Positions 17,051 through 26,150 of a stretch of 64,000 nucleotides of DNA are shown one piece after another. A program made the translations under genes and the position numbers. Origin of the DNA: Caulobacter segnis (GTDB lineage Bacteria > Pseudomonadota > Alphaproteobacteria > Caulobacterales > Caulobacteraceae). The DNA is taken from positions 930,001-994,000 of the forward strand of contig NZ_CP082923.1 of assembly GCF_019931575.1 (NCBI RefSeq). The letters are read 5' to 3'. The notes below the pieces were generated by a model. That model ran no database searches, was not told where the DNA came from, and worked only from the letters and a program-made list of their open reading frames with translations. Within the stretch, counting starts at the first letter, position 1; the number at the start of each line of letters is the position of its first letter.

Positions 17051-17869
17051 ATGCGCCGCCTCCTGCTGGCCGCCTGCGTCGCCGCCCTGATCACGCCCCT
17101 GGCGGCCACGACCGCCGTCGCCGCGAAAAGGCCGGACGTCTATCTGCTGACCGGCCAGTCCAACATGTCGGGCCGAGGACTGCTGGAGGAGCTGACGCCC
17201 GAAGAGCGCCTCGCCGACCCGGCCATCCAGCTCTACGGCAACGATGGCGTGACCCGGCCGGCCCTGGATCCGCTGGACGACCCGGCGAGCCAGGTCGACG
17301 CGGTCTCGACCGACGTCCAGGCGGCGGTCGGGCCGGGGCTGTTCTTCGCCCGGACCCTGCGCGGGCTGAACGGCCGGCCGATCCTGCTGGTCCCGTGCGC
17401 CAAGGGCGGCTCGTCCATCGGCCAATGGACGCCGAGCGAGGCCCGCGACACCCTCTATGGCTCCTGCCTGGCGCGGGTCCGCGAGGTCGGCGGTCGCGTG
17501 AAGGGGATCCTCTGGTACCAGGGCGAAAGCGACGCGGGCCGCCCGGACTCGGCCGCCGGCTGGCGTGAAGGCTTCGAGGCCTTGGTCGGCCGGTTTCGGA
17601 GCGACCTGAAGGCCCCGCGCCTGCCGCTGGTGCTGGTCCAGCTGGCCGACCCGCCGTCGCCCGAGGTCAGCGCGCCGCGCACCTATCCATGCTGGGCGGC
17701 GATCCAGGCGGTCCAGGCCGGCCCGACGCCCGCCTGCGTGGCCATGGTCCCGGCCCAGGGCCTGCCGCTGAAGGCCGACACCCTGCACCTGACCACGGCC
17801 GGCCAGCGGGTCCTGGGCGGAAAGCTCGCCGAGGCGATGGACGGGCTGCGACGGCGGGGGTGCCGTTAG
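17051..17869 (+). CDS. sialate O-acetylesterase-like (SASA domain) secreted esterase
   Basis: The 272-residue protein has a signal peptide (ending near AVAAK) followed by the SASA/CE6-like motifs: VYLLTGQSNMSGRG with the catalytic Ser, the PCAKGGSSIGQW block, ILWYQGESDAG, and a C-terminal DTLHLTTAGQRVLG with the catalytic Asp/His. Members remove acetyl groups from sialic acid or from xylan. With the preceding SGNH hydrolase it forms a two-esterase operon, which suggests use of acetylated plant polysaccharides, although that is inference. Confidence 0.9.
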   Translation: MRRLLLAACVAALITPLAATTAVAAKRPDVYLLTGQSNMSGRGLLEELTPEERLADPAIQLYGNDGVTRPALDPLDDPASQVDAVSTDVQAAVGPGLFFARTLRGLNGRPILLVPCAKGGSSIGQWTPSEARDTLYGSCLARVREVGGRVKGILWYQGESDAGRPDSAAGWREGFEALVGRFRSDLKAPRLPLVLVQLADPPSPEVSAPRTYPCWAAIQAVQAGPTPACVAMVPAQGLPLKADTLHLTTAGQRVLGGKLAEAMDGLRRRGCR

Positions 17870-17927
17870 TCGAACTTCGGCCGCCAACCCCGCGTTAACT
17901 CCTGACCTCAACCCCCAGGAGCCGCCC

Positions 17928-18518
17928 ATGCGCGCCGCCGTCGCCGTCGTCCTTTCCCTGCTCGCCGCTGGTCCGGCGCTCGCCGCCTCGGGCGACTGGC
18001 GCGCCGACGCCCGCCGCAACGACATCCGCCGGCTGGAGCGGCTGGACGAGGCCTGGGACGCGGCGCTGTCGCAGGCGCGAGGCGAGGGCCACGGGCGGGC
18101 GCTGCGAGCCCTGGGGCCGCTGGTCGATCCGCGCGTCGCCCTGGCCCGGCCGCAGCCGACCCCGGGCGCCTATCGCTGCCGGACGATCAAGCTGGGCTCC
18201 CCCGGGTCCGGGCCTTCGTACGTCGCCTATGGCTGGTTCCGCTGCCGGGTGACGCTGACGCCGGGCGGCGACCTGGTCCTGGAGAAGACCACCGGCTCGC
18301 AACGCCAGGCCGGCAATCTCTATCCCGAGGCCGCGCGGCGGCTGGTGTTCCTGGGCGCGGTGGCTTGGGGGACCGGCGAGGGGCGGGCCCGCTACGGCCG
18401 CGACGCCGAGCGCGACCAGGTCGGGGTGTTCGAGCGGATCGGCGCGGGCCGCTACCGCCTGGCCCTGCCGTGGCCCCGTCAGGAGTCGAAGCTGGACATC
18501 CTGGAACTGCGCCGCTGA
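17928..18518 (+). CDS. DUF4893 secreted protein
   Basis: The 196-residue protein has a signal peptide (MRAAVAVVLSLLAAGPALA) and a mature part with the DUF4893 pattern: WRADARRNDIRRLERLDEAW near the start, PGAYRCRTIKLGS, and WFRCRVTLTPGGDLVLEKTTGSQRQ. Two cysteines (in YRCRTI and FRCRV) could form a disulfide. The family is periplasmic and of unknown function. It lies 58 bases after the esterase pair and may be transcribed with it. Confidence 0.85.
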   Translation: MRAAVAVVLSLLAAGPALAASGDWRADARRNDIRRLERLDEAWDAALSQARGEGHGRALRALGPLVDPRVALARPQPTPGAYRCRTIKLGSPGSGPSYVAYGWFRCRVTLTPGGDLVLEKTTGSQRQAGNLYPEAARRLVFLGAVAWGTGEGRARYGRDAERDQVGVFERIGAGRYRLALPWPRQESKLDILELRR

Positions 18519-18615
18519 GCGGATGACAAATGGGTAAGGGCGGGATGGGGCGGTTGCGTCCGTCACGCCGGCCGTCGATAAGGCTTGTGTCGCGTTTGAA
18601 ACATAGCCGAGCGTC

Positions 18616-19386
18616 ATGGCCATCCTCCGCCGCCTCACCCTGCCGCTGCTCCTGGCCGCCGCCTGCATGGTGTCGGGCTGCGCCTACAACGCCGACCTGG
18701 GCCGCGACCAGCTGTTGATCGTCAACGATGACAGCCTGGCCCGCGACGGCGAGAAGGCCTGGGCCGATACGCTGCGCCAGAGCTATGTCTCCAAGGAGCC
18801 GCGCAAGAACGCCCGAGTGCAGGCCGTCGGCCAGCGGGTGATCGCGGCGGCGGGCCTGGCCAACCGGCCGTGGGACTACGCGGTGTTCCTGGACGAGGCT
18901 CCCAACGCCTTCGTGCTGCCCGGCGGCCATGTCGGGGTGACGGTGGGCCTGCTGGCCTTGGTGCAGAACGACGACCAGCTGGCCGCCGTGATCGGCCATG
19001 AGGCCGGCCATGTCGTCGCCCACCACGCCGCCGAGCGTGTCTCGCAGCAGACCACCTCGCGCATCCTGCTGGGCATCGCCGGGGCGGCGGCCGGGAGCAC
19101 CGATCTTGGCAAGCTCCTGAAGGACCATGGCGACGACGCGGCCAAGTACGGCGTGCTGCTGCCGTTCTCGCGCAAGCAGGAGCTGGAGGCCGACAAGCTG
19201 GGCGTCGACTTCATGGCCCGCGCCGGCTATCGCCCGCGCGAGGCGGTGACGCTTTGGAAGAGCATGCAGGCCCTGGACGAGGCCCAGGGCGGCAAGTCCG
19301 GCGGCGACGAACTGGGCTCGACCCACCCCTCGGACGCCGTGCGGATTTCCGAGCTGGAACGATATCTGGCCAGCCGGGGCTGGTAG
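18616..19386 (+). CDS. M48-family metalloprotease lipoprotein
   Basis: The 256-residue protein has a lipoprotein signal with lipobox cysteine at residue 22 (MVSGCAYN). The zinc protease motif HEAGH is in AVIGHEAGHVVAHHAAE, and the third zinc-ligand region is SRKQELEADKLGVDFMARAGY. It resembles BepA/YcaL-type M48 peptidases that monitor outer membrane protein assembly or degrade misfolded envelope proteins. It precedes clpB, whose probable heat-shock promoter begins three bases after this gene's stop codon, so both may belong to protein quality control. Confidence 0.92.
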   Translation: MAILRRLTLPLLLAAACMVSGCAYNADLGRDQLLIVNDDSLARDGEKAWADTLRQSYVSKEPRKNARVQAVGQRVIAAAGLANRPWDYAVFLDEAPNAFVLPGGHVGVTVGLLALVQNDDQLAAVIGHEAGHVVAHHAAERVSQQTTSRILLGIAGAAAGSTDLGKLLKDHGDDAAKYGVLLPFSRKQELEADKLGVDFMARAGYRPREAVTLWKSMQALDEAQGGKSGGDELGSTHPSDAVRISELERYLASRGW

Positions 19387-19388
19387 GC

Positions 19389-19417
19389 CTTGTGTGGCTG
19401 ATCCGCCACACCTAAAT
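19389..19417 (+). promoter_or_regulatory. candidate sigma-32 (RpoH) heat-shock promoter of clpB
   Basis: CTTG at 19389-19392 and CCTAAAT at 19411-19417 are 18 bases apart, matching the alphaproteobacterial heat-shock pattern CTTG-N17-18-CYTATNT at all but one position. It lies about 70 bases before clpB, a classic RpoH target. The spacer contains a perfect 7-base inverted repeat, GTGTGGC and GCCACAC, around TGATCC. Confidence 0.65.
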
Positions 19418-19483
19418 GCCCCATCGGAAGGCGTTGTGCTTGATCAAGGCGACGCGTTCCGATCCGCCTAGGAAGGGGACACC

Positions 19484-22063
19484 ATGAACATCGATCTCTA
19501 TTCGGACCGCGCCAAACAGGCGATCCAGTCGGCCCAGAGCCTGGCCCTCGCGCGAGGCCATCAGCAATTCGCGCCGGAACACATCCTCAAGGTCCTGCTC
19601 GAGGAGAAGGACGGTCTTTCCCGCGCCCTGATCCAGAGCGCCGGCGGCCGCCCCGACCAGCTGGACGGCGGCGTCGAGACCCTGCTGGCCAAGACACCGC
19701 GCGTCGACGGCGCCGGCGGCCAGCTCTACATGAAGCCTGACACCGCCCGCGTCTTCGCCGAGGCCGAGAAGGCCGCCAAGGCGGCCGGCGACGCCTTCGT
19801 GACGACCGAGCGCCTGCTGATCGCCATCGCCAAGGAGGGCGGCGACGCGGGCAAGCTGTTCAAGGAAGCCGGCGTCTTGGCCCAGAGCCTGGAGGCCGCC
19901 GCCAACGCCATCCGCAAGGGCCGCACCGCCGACAACCCCAACGCCGAGGAAGGCTACGAGGCGCTCAAGCGCTACGCCCGCGACCTGACGGCCGCCGCCC
20001 GCGACGGCAAGCTGGATCCCGTGATCGGCCGCGACGAGGAGATCCGCCGCACCATCCAGGTCCTGTCGCGTCGCACCAAGAACAACCCCGTGCTGATCGG
20101 CGAGCCCGGCGTCGGCAAGACCGCCATCGTCGAGGGCTTGGCCATTCGCATCGTCAACGGCGACGTGCCCGAAAGCCTGAAGGACAAGAAGCTGCTGTCG
20201 CTGGACATGGGCAGCCTGATCGCCGGCGCGAAGTACCGCGGCGAGTTCGAGGAGCGCCTGAAGGCGGTCCTGGGCGAGGTCACCGCCGCCGAGGGCTCGA
20301 TCATCCTGTTCATCGACGAGATGCACACCCTGGTCGGGGCCGGCAAGAGCGACGGGGCGATGGACGCCTCCAACCTGCTGAAACCCGCCCTGGCGCGCGG
20401 CGAGCTGCACTGCGTCGGCGCCACCACGCTGGACGAGTACCGCAAGCACGTCGAGAAGGACGCGGCCCTGGCCCGTCGCTTCCAGCCGGTGTTCGTGCAG
20501 GAGCCGACGGTCGAGGACACCATCTCGATCCTGCGCGGCCTGAAGGAGAAGTACGAGGTCCACCACGGGGTGCGCATCAGCGACAGCGCCATCGTGGCCG
20601 CCGCGACGCTCTCCAACCGCTACATCGCCGACCGCTTCCTGCCGGACAAGGCGATCGACCTGGTCGACGAGGCCTCCAGCCGCGTGCGCATGGCGATCGA
20701 CAGCAAGCCCGAAGAGCTGGACGAGATCGACCGTCGCCTGGTGCAGCTGAAGATCGAGCGCGAGGCCCTCTCGAAGGAAACCGACGCGGCCTCGAGGCAG
20801 CGCCTGGAAAACCTCGAAGTCGAGGTCGACGACCTGCAGTTCCGCAGCGACGAGATGACCGCCAAGTGGAAGGCCGAGAAGGAGAAGGTCGGCGGCGCGG
20901 CGCAAGCCCGTGAAGCCCTCGACCGCCTGCGCGCCGACCTCGCCAACGCCCAGCGCGCCGGCGACTTCGCCCGCGCCGGCCAGATCCAGTACGGCGAGAT
21001 CCCGGCGCTCGAAAAGCGCCTGGCCGACGCCGAGCAGGGGGACGCCCAGGCGCTCACGCCGGAAGTCGTCGACGCCGAGCAGATCGCCGCCGTGGTCAGC
21101 CGCTGGACCGGGGTGCCGGTCGAGAAGATGCTGGAAGGCGAGCGCGAGAAGCTGCTCAAGATGGAGGACGAGCTGCGTGGTCGCGTGGTCGGCCAGGACG
21201 AGGCGCTGGCCGCCGTGTCCGACGCCGTCCGCCGCGCGCGGGCCGGCCTGCAGGATCCGTCCAAGCCGATCGGCTCGTTCCTGTTCCTGGGCCCGACGGG
21301 CGTGGGCAAGACCGAGCTGACCAAGAGCCTGGCCGAGTTCCTGTTCGCCGACGAGCACGCCATCACCCGGATGGACATGTCCGAGTACATGGAAAAGCAC
21401 TCGGTCAGCCGCCTGATCGGCGCGCCTCCCGGCTATGTCGGCTACGACGAGGGCGGGGCGCTGACGGAAGCCGTCCGCCGGCGTCCGTACCAGGTGGTGC
21501 TGTTCGACGAGATCGAGAAGGCCCACCCGGACGTCTTCAACGTGCTGCTGCAGGTGCTGGACGATGGTCGCCTAACCGACGGCCAGGGGCGCACGGTCGA
21601 CTTCCGCAACACGCTGATCATTATGACCAGCAACCTTGGCGCCGAGTTCCTGGCCAACCAGGAGGAGGGCGAGGACGTGGACGCCGTCCGGCCGATGGTG
21701 ATGAACATGGTGCGCGGCCACTTCCGCCCCGAGTTCCTCAACCGGATCGACGAGATCATCCTGTTCAAGCGCCTGTCGCGCGCGCACATGGGCGACATCG
21801 TCAAGATCCAGCTGCAGCGGGTCGAGAAGCTGCTGACCGACCGTCGCATGACGCTGTCGATCGACGCCGAGGCGCTGAACTGGATCGCCGACAAGGGCTA
21901 CGACCCGGTCTATGGCGCGCGCCCCTTGAAGCGCGTGATCCAGAAGGAGCTGGTCGACCCGATCGCCCGCAAGCTGCTGGCCGGCGAGATCGAGGACGGC
22001 GGCGTCATCGCCGTCGGGGTCGAGGACGGTCAGCTGTCGTTCGGCAAGGCGACGCTTCAGTAA
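19484..22063 (+). CDS. clpB: ATP-dependent disaggregase ClpB
   Basis: ClpB is the Hsp100 chaperone that, with DnaK, pulls proteins out of aggregates. The 859-residue protein has the N-terminal Clp repeats, the first AAA+ module with GEPGVGKT and the [12 protein letters not shown]alker B, the long coiled-coil middle domain (about residues 410-520, [20 protein letters not shown]), and the second AAA+ module with GPTGVGKT and [14 protein letters not shown]. The middle domain distinguishes it from ClpA and ClpC. The ATG at 19484 is preceded by GGAAGGGG. Promoter evidence upstream indicates heat-shock control. Confidence 0.97.
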   Translation: MNIDLYSDRAKQAIQSAQSLALARGHQQFAPEHILKVLLEEKDGLSRALIQSAGGRPDQLDGGVETLLAKTPRVDGAGGQLYMKPDTARVFAEAEKAAKAAGDAFVTTERLLIAIAKEGGDAGKLFKEAGVLAQSLEAAANAIRKGRTADNPNAEEGYEALKRYARDLTAAARDGKLDPVIGRDEEIRRTIQVLSRRTKNNPVLIGEPGVGKTAIVEGLAIRIVNGDVPESLKDKKLLSLDMGSLIAGAKYRGEFEERLKAVLGEVTAAEGSIILFIDEMHTLVGAGKSDGAMDASNLLKPALARGELHCVGATTLDEYRKHVEKDAALARRFQPVFVQEPTVEDTISILRGLKEKYEVHHGVRISDSAIVAAATLSNRYIADRFLPDKAIDLVDEASSRVRMAIDSKPEELDEIDRRLVQLKIEREALSKETDAASRQRLENLEVEVDDLQFRSDEMTAKWKAEKEKVGGAAQAREALDRLRADLANAQRAGDFARAGQIQYGEIPALEKRLADAEQGDAQALTPEVVDAEQIAAVVSRWTGVPVEKMLEGEREKLLKMEDELRGRVVGQDEALAAVSDAVRRARAGLQDPSKPIGSFLFLGPTGVGKTELTKSLAEFLFADEHAITRMDMSEYMEKHSVSRLIGAPPGYVGYDEGGALTEAVRRRPYQVVLFDEIEKAHPDVFNVLLQVLDDGRLTDGQGRTVDFRNTLIIMTSNLGAEFLANQEEGEDVDAVRPMVMNMVRGHFRPEFLNRIDEIILFKRLSRAHMGDIVKIQLQRVEKLLTDRRMTLSIDAEALNWIADKGYDPVYGARPLKRVIQKELVDPIARKLLAGEIEDGGVIAVGVEDGQLSFGKATLQ

Positions 22064-22069
22064 GGTAAT

Positions 22070-22188
22070 CCCTCTCCCCTTGCGGGAGAGGGTGGCCCGC
22101 AGGGCCGGGTGAGGGGTTTCTCGGCGACGCCGCGCGACCCCTCATCCGTCCGCTTCGGCCGACACCTTCTCCCGCAAGGGGAGGAGGG
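22070..22188. repeat. dispersed double-hairpin repeat, family 2, copy A
   Basis: Two hairpin modules face each other after clpB: CTCTCCCCTTGCGGGAGAG with GGCCCGCAGGGCC at the left, and CTTCTCCCGCAAGGGGAG with CGCTTCGGCCG at the right. GAGGGG and CCCCTC mark the inner ends. The same two modules in the opposite order occur at 32218-32350. This BIME/REP-like organisation could help transcript ends fold. It starts seven bases after the clpB stop. Confidence 0.85.
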
Positions 22189-22226
22189 AGCCTTTTTCTC
22201 GCGCTCACATCGGGGTATTCCCCCGC

Positions 22227-22559
22227 ATGGCCAAAACCACCAAGCTCACCGTCGAGTTCGACATCGAGGTCGACGAAAACCCCTATGTCTGGCGCCTGCA
22301 CCGCCTGCCGCAATGGTCGTACGACCCGTCCGAGCGGCACGGCAAGGTGATCGCTGCGCGCCACAAGGAAGGCCAGCGCGAGGCGCTGATCGAGTTCCCG
22401 CCCGGCCCTCGCCCCAAGTTCAGCGCCCCGCCCCTGAAACCCTCGCAGATCCCCGTGCGCGTCGTCGCCAAGGCCATCGCCTCGGCCATCGAAGCCGGCT
22501 GGGAGCCGCTGTCGCGCGGCAAGCCGGTGGTGATCTATGTCGACGAGGAGGGGGCGTGA
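22227..22559 (+). CDS. conserved hypothetical protein, 110 residues
   Basis: The protein MAKTTKLTVEFDIEVDENPY... is soluble with no signal peptide or membrane segment. It looks like a small alpha/beta protein: a beta-strand N-terminus, a basic middle (RHKEGQREALIEFPPGPRPKF), and a C-terminal helix and strand (AKAIASAIEAGWEPLSRGKPVVIYVDEEGA). I do not recognise a family. Codon use is like that of neighbouring genes, and the frame is closed and plausible. It lies between a repeat element and a long intergenic stretch. Confidence 0.65.
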   Translation: MAKTTKLTVEFDIEVDENPYVWRLHRLPQWSYDPSERHGKVIAARHKEGQREALIEFPPGPRPKFSAPPLKPSQIPVRVVAKAIASAIEAGWEPLSRGKPVVIYVDEEGA

Positions 22560-22896
22560 GCTAACGCCCCGCGCTGCGACACCGTGGTGGAGCCTGCTTT
22601 CAGGGCGGACGCCATTTCCCGCTTCCGGCCCACCGCGGACGCGGCCTGCTAGGCCAGCAAGGTTAAAGCCGACGTTCTCCGATCGACGCTCTGTCGAAAG
22701 GGCGCGCGGACGCGCGCCCACGTGCAGGGCTGCGCCGTGAGGTGGCGGCAGGTTGCTTTGGCTGGAATTTTAGATGTGGAGATGCATCGAAAGGTTGGTG
22801 ACAGTAAAGGATCGCCACGTGCGCCACGCATTTACCAAATCACAAACAATCTCATGGTTGAATAGTGGATAATGATAGCGGGAGGCGTGCGACATT
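22560..22896. other. 337-base intergenic region before the TonB-dependent receptor
   Basis: No gene or RNA was recognised here. A GC hairpin GGGCGCG/CGCGCCC occurs at 22700-22719. The last 100 bases turn AT-rich, unlike the surroundings, and contain GATAATGATA at 22868-22877 and a GGGAGG before the receptor start. This AT-rich part probably holds the receptor promoter. Confidence 0.6.
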
Positions 22897-25386
22897 ATGA
22901 AGCTATTCTACATTTCGGCGGTCTTGGCTCCGCTTCTATTTGTCGCACCTTCGTGCGCACTGGCAGAAACCGCCGTGGCCAAAGCCGGGGCTGGAAAGCG
23001 GGAGACAAACGCGCCGGCCAGCCGTGAGGAGGTCTTCTCCACGGGCGTCGCCAAGGGGCGCGACCGACTGGACAGCGCAACCTCGACAAGCGCGCTGCGC
23101 GAGAAGGACATCGAGGTCCTGGGCGGCCGTTCGCTGGGCGACTTGCTCCGCAACCTGCCGGGTATCAGGACCGAGTCGTCCACCGGCGACGGCAGTTCCG
23201 CCTACACGATCCGCGGCCTGCCCCTGGCGTCCGGCGGGTCGAAATACATGCAGCTTCAGGAAGACGGCCTGCCGGTCCTGGAATTCGGCGACTTCTTCAA
23301 CGGCGCGTCCGACATCTACATTCGCGCCGACCTCAACCTCTCCGCGATCGAGTCCATCCGCGGCGGCTCGTCTTCAACGTTCGCGTCGAACTCGCCGGCC
23401 GGCGTGATCAACCTGATCTCCAAGACCGGCGACGTGGCTGGCGGCGCGGTCCAGCTGAGCACCGGGCTCGACTACGACACCAAGCGTGTGGACTTCGAGT
23501 ACGGCGCGCCCATCAACGACAGCTGGCGGTTTCACATCGGCGGCTTCTACCGGGTCGGCGAAGGGCCGCGCCGGGTCGGCTTCAACGCCTTCAAGGGCGG
23601 TCAGCTGAAGTTCAACGTCACCAAGCAGTTTTCCAACGGGTACGTCCGGCTCTCGGGCAAGTATCTGGACGACCGCTCGCCGCACTATCTGCCGGGCCCG
23701 GTGCGCATCACCGGAACCAATGACAACCCGGTCTACGGCAGCTTCAATACCTACGATGTCCGGCGCGACTCGATGCTCTCGGGCTATCTGGGCAATCTTG
23801 TCACGCTGGACGCCGACAACAAGCCCGCCGAGCTTCCGGTCAGCCAGGGCCAGAGCGCCCTGGTGAAATCGATCGGCCTGGAATCGCAGTTCGAGGTCGC
23901 CGGCTGGACGGTCACCCAGCGCGGCCGGTATTCCGACATCCAGGGCGGGACGACCCGCAACCTGGTCTCGGCGATCTATTCGGGGAGCGCGCTGCCGGCC
24001 TCGCTGGGCGGCGGCGCGGGAACCTTCGCCTACGCCACGGGCCCGCGCGCCGGCCAGGTCATCACCAATCTCGGCGCCCTCAACGGCAACGGCCTGGTTG
24101 TCGCGAGCTCGCTGAACCGGATCGAGTCGCGCTCGCTGAACAACTTCATCAACGATCTGCGCGCCACCCGCGCGTATGGGGTCGGCAAGGGCGAGCTGAC
24201 GGTGACGGGCGGGATCTACAAGTCGCTTCAGGATTACACCAGCGATTGGCTGTACAGTAACCACATCCAGGATGTGGCGGACGACGGCAATTCGGCGTTG
24301 ATCAACTACACCAACGCCGCGGGCGTCCGGCAGACCCAGAACGGCTATCTGGGGTTCAATCGGTCCGGCTCCACCGCCTTTTTCCGGCGTGACTACGACG
24401 TCCGGTACAACATCACCGCGCCCTACGGGTCGCTCAACTATCGCTTCGGCAAGGTCGCGATCGGGGGCAGCGTCCGCTACGACTCGGGCCGAGTGCGCGG
24501 CCAACTGTTCGGGGCGGATTTGGGCGGCGGCCGCGTCGGCATGAAGTCCGTCGACTTCAACGGCGACGGCGTCATTTCCGTCGCGGAATCGAAGACCGCC
24601 TTCACGCCGTATGATCGCCCGGCGCCCGTCCACTACAACTACGGCTACGCCAGCTATTCCGTGGGCGTGAACTACCGGGTCGCCGAGCCGTTCGCGGTCT
24701 TCGCGCGCTACAGCCGCGGCGCGCGGGCCGGCGCCGACAAGGTGCTGTTCTCGGACAAGGTCAGCACCACGGATGGCCACCTGGTCAACAAGGCCGACGG
24801 CTACGACATCGTCAAGCAATTCGAAGGCGGGTTCAAATACCGCGCGCCCAGCTTCACGGTGAACGTCACGGGCTTCAACGCCGACACCGAAGACACGAAC
24901 GTGCAGGCGGGCGCCATCACCACCGATCGGAACTACACCGCCTATGGCGTGGAAGCCGAAGGGACCTATCGACACGGACCGTTCAGCCTGCGGGGCGGGG
25001 TGACCTACACCCACGCCAAGCTCGTCAACGACAAGCTGAACGCCGCCGTCGCCGGCAAGGTCCCGCGCCGCCAGCCGGACTTCATCTACCAGGTAACGCC
25101 CCAGTTCGAACTCCGCCAGGTGACGGTCGGGGCCAACATCACCGGCACGACCAGCAGCTGGGTGCAGGACAACAACCTGATGCGGATGCCGGGCTACAAG
25201 CTGGTCGACGCCTTCGTTCAGTACCGCCCGACGGATCGCGTGCGACTGATGCTGAATGTCGACAACCTGTTCGACAAGGTCGCCTTCATCGAGATCACCA
25301 CGCCGTCGGTCCCGGCCAATGGCATCGGCATCGGGCGCGCCGCCAACGGACGCACGATCTCCATGTCGGCCCGCATGAGCTTCTAA
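22897..25386 (+). CDS. TonB-dependent outer membrane receptor
   Basis: The 829-residue protein has a signal peptide (ends near CALAE) and a plug domain: LRNLPGIRTESSTGDGSS, YTIRGLPL, VEDG-like LQEDGLPV, and IESIRGGSSSTFASNSPAGVINLISK. A 22-stranded barrel follows, ending in a C-terminal Phe (MSARMSF), as required for barrel insertion. It should import a large ligand using TonB energy. No FecR/sigma pair, periplasmic binding protein or transporter lies nearby, so the ligand is unknown. Residues 553-564 (DFNGDGVISVAE) form a canonical EF-hand loop within a predicted extracellular loop. A TetR/SDR pair follows downstream. Confidence 0.93.
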   Translation: MKLFYISAVLAPLLFVAPSCALAETAVAKAGAGKRETNAPASREEVFSTGVAKGRDRLDSATSTSALREKDIEVLGGRSLGDLLRNLPGIRTESSTGDGSSAYTIRGLPLASGGSKYMQLQEDGLPVLEFGDFFNGASDIYIRADLNLSAIESIRGGSSSTFASNSPAGVINLISKTGDVAGGAVQLSTGLDYDTKRVDFEYGAPINDSWRFHIGGFYRVGEGPRRVGFNAFKGGQLKFNVTKQFSNGYVRLSGKYLDDRSPHYLPGPVRITGTNDNPVYGSFNTYDVRRDSMLSGYLGNLVTLDADNKPAELPVSQGQSALVKSIGLESQFEVAGWTVTQRGRYSDIQGGTTRNLVSAIYSGSALPASLGGGAGTFAYATGPRAGQVITNLGALNGNGLVVASSLNRIESRSLNNFINDLRATRAYGVGKGELTVTGGIYKSLQDYTSDWLYSNHIQDVADDGNSALINYTNAAGVRQTQNGYLGFNRSGSTAFFRRDYDVRYNITAPYGSLNYRFGKVAIGGSVRYDSGRVRGQLFGADLGGGRVGMKSVDFNGDGVISVAESKTAFTPYDRPAPVHYNYGYASYSVGVNYRVAEPFAVFARYSRGARAGADKVLFSDKVSTTDGHLVNKADGYDIVKQFEGGFKYRAPSFTVNVTGFNADTEDTNVQAGAITTDRNYTAYGVEAEGTYRHGPFSLRGGVTYTHAKLVNDKLNAAVAGKVPRRQPDFIYQVTPQFELRQVTVGANITGTTSSWVQDNNLMRMPGYKLVDAFVQYRPTDRVRLMLNVDNLFDKVAFIEITTPSVPANGIGIGRAANGRTISMSARMSF

Positions 25387-25438
25387 TCGGTCGAGGAGGC
25401 TGCGCGCCAAGGGCGTGCAGCCAGCCTCCCGGGCGAGC

Positions 25439-26041
25439 TCAGCGCGCCCGCAGCCCCGTCATCATCACGTCCAGCAGCCGTCGGGCGCCGGCGTCCCAGC
25501 CGGGTTGTTCGTAGCCGACGCTGAGGCCGCTCATCATTTTCAGGATGTCCTCGAAGCCTATGTCGGGGCGGATGTCGCCGGCCGCGTGGGCGGCTTCGGT
25601 CAGCTTCTGCAGCGTCGCCAGGATCGTCCCGCCCGAGCTGGCGTAGAGCCGCGAGCCCTCGCCCGGATCGGCGCGCAGGGCCGGGGCCACCACGCGCTTG
25701 GTGGCCATGTAGTCGATCAGCAGGTTCAGCCACGCGCCCAGGGCCTGGCCAGCCGGTCCTTGCGCCAGCAACGCGTCGGCCGAGGCCGCCAGCTGCTGGA
25801 TCTCGCGCGCATAGACCGCCGCCACCAGCGCCTCGCGCGTGGGGAAGTGGCGGTAGAGGGTGCCGATGCCGACGCCGGCCCGCCGGGCGATGTCCTCCAG
25901 CGGCGCCTCGGCCCCCGTCTCGGTGAAGGCCGTCTTGGCCGCCGTCAGCAGCAGGTCGCGGTTGCGCAGGCTGTCGGCGCGGGGTTTGCGCGGGGCCTTT
26001 TCCCCGGCCGTCTCAACGGCGGTTTCGGAATCTTCGGGCAT
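25439..26041 (-). CDS. TetR/AcrR-family transcriptional repressor
   Basis: From the ATG at 26041 the protein has 200 residues. The TetR DNA-binding domain is RNRDLLLTAAKTAFTETGAEAP followed by LEDIARRAGVGIGTLYRHFPTREALV. The C-terminal ligand-binding domain is all-helical and resembles those with TetR_C_33-type tails. A longer frame to 26095 would run through the intergenic operator region and is less likely. The gene diverges from an SDR oxidoreductase gene 110 bases away. The gap holds palindromes and a promoter, so this protein most likely represses the SDR gene and itself. Confidence 0.9.
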   Translation of the reverse strand: MPEDSETAVETAGEKAPRKPRADSLRNRDLLLTAAKTAFTETGAEAPLEDIARRAGVGIGTLYRHFPTREALVAAVYAREIQQLAASADALLAQGPAGQALGAWLNLLIDYMATKRVVAPALRADPGEGSRLYASSGGTILATLQKLTEAAHAAGDIRPDIGFEDILKMMSGLSVGYEQPGWDAGARRLLDVMMTGLRAR

Positions 26042-26046
26042 CGACC

Positions 26047-26109
26047 TTGAAAAGCGGAGGTTGCCTCCGAATATGTATCCGGAGCCTTCCTCCATTTAAT
26101 CCTCCGGAT
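26047..26109. promoter_or_regulatory. promoter and palindromes between TetR and SDR genes
   Basis: Toward the SDR gene, TTGAAA (26047-26052) and AATATG (26070-26075) are 17 bases apart. Their spacer contains the perfect palindrome CGGAGGTTGCCTCCG (26055-26069). A second inverted pair, ATCCGGAG (26077-26084) and CTCCGGAT (26102-26109), lies just downstream. A repressor bound at the first palindrome would block the promoter. Confidence 0.5.
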
Positions 26110-26150
26110 CGGCTCGGACAACACCAAACCCTTCAGGGGACGAGAGAGCC

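Noticed and set aside
22868-22877. Fur box before the TonB-dependent receptor
   Set aside because: GATAATGATA matches one half of the E. coli-type Fur box, but the other half is GC-rich and unrelated; alphaproteobacterial Fur sites also differ. Too weak to annotate.
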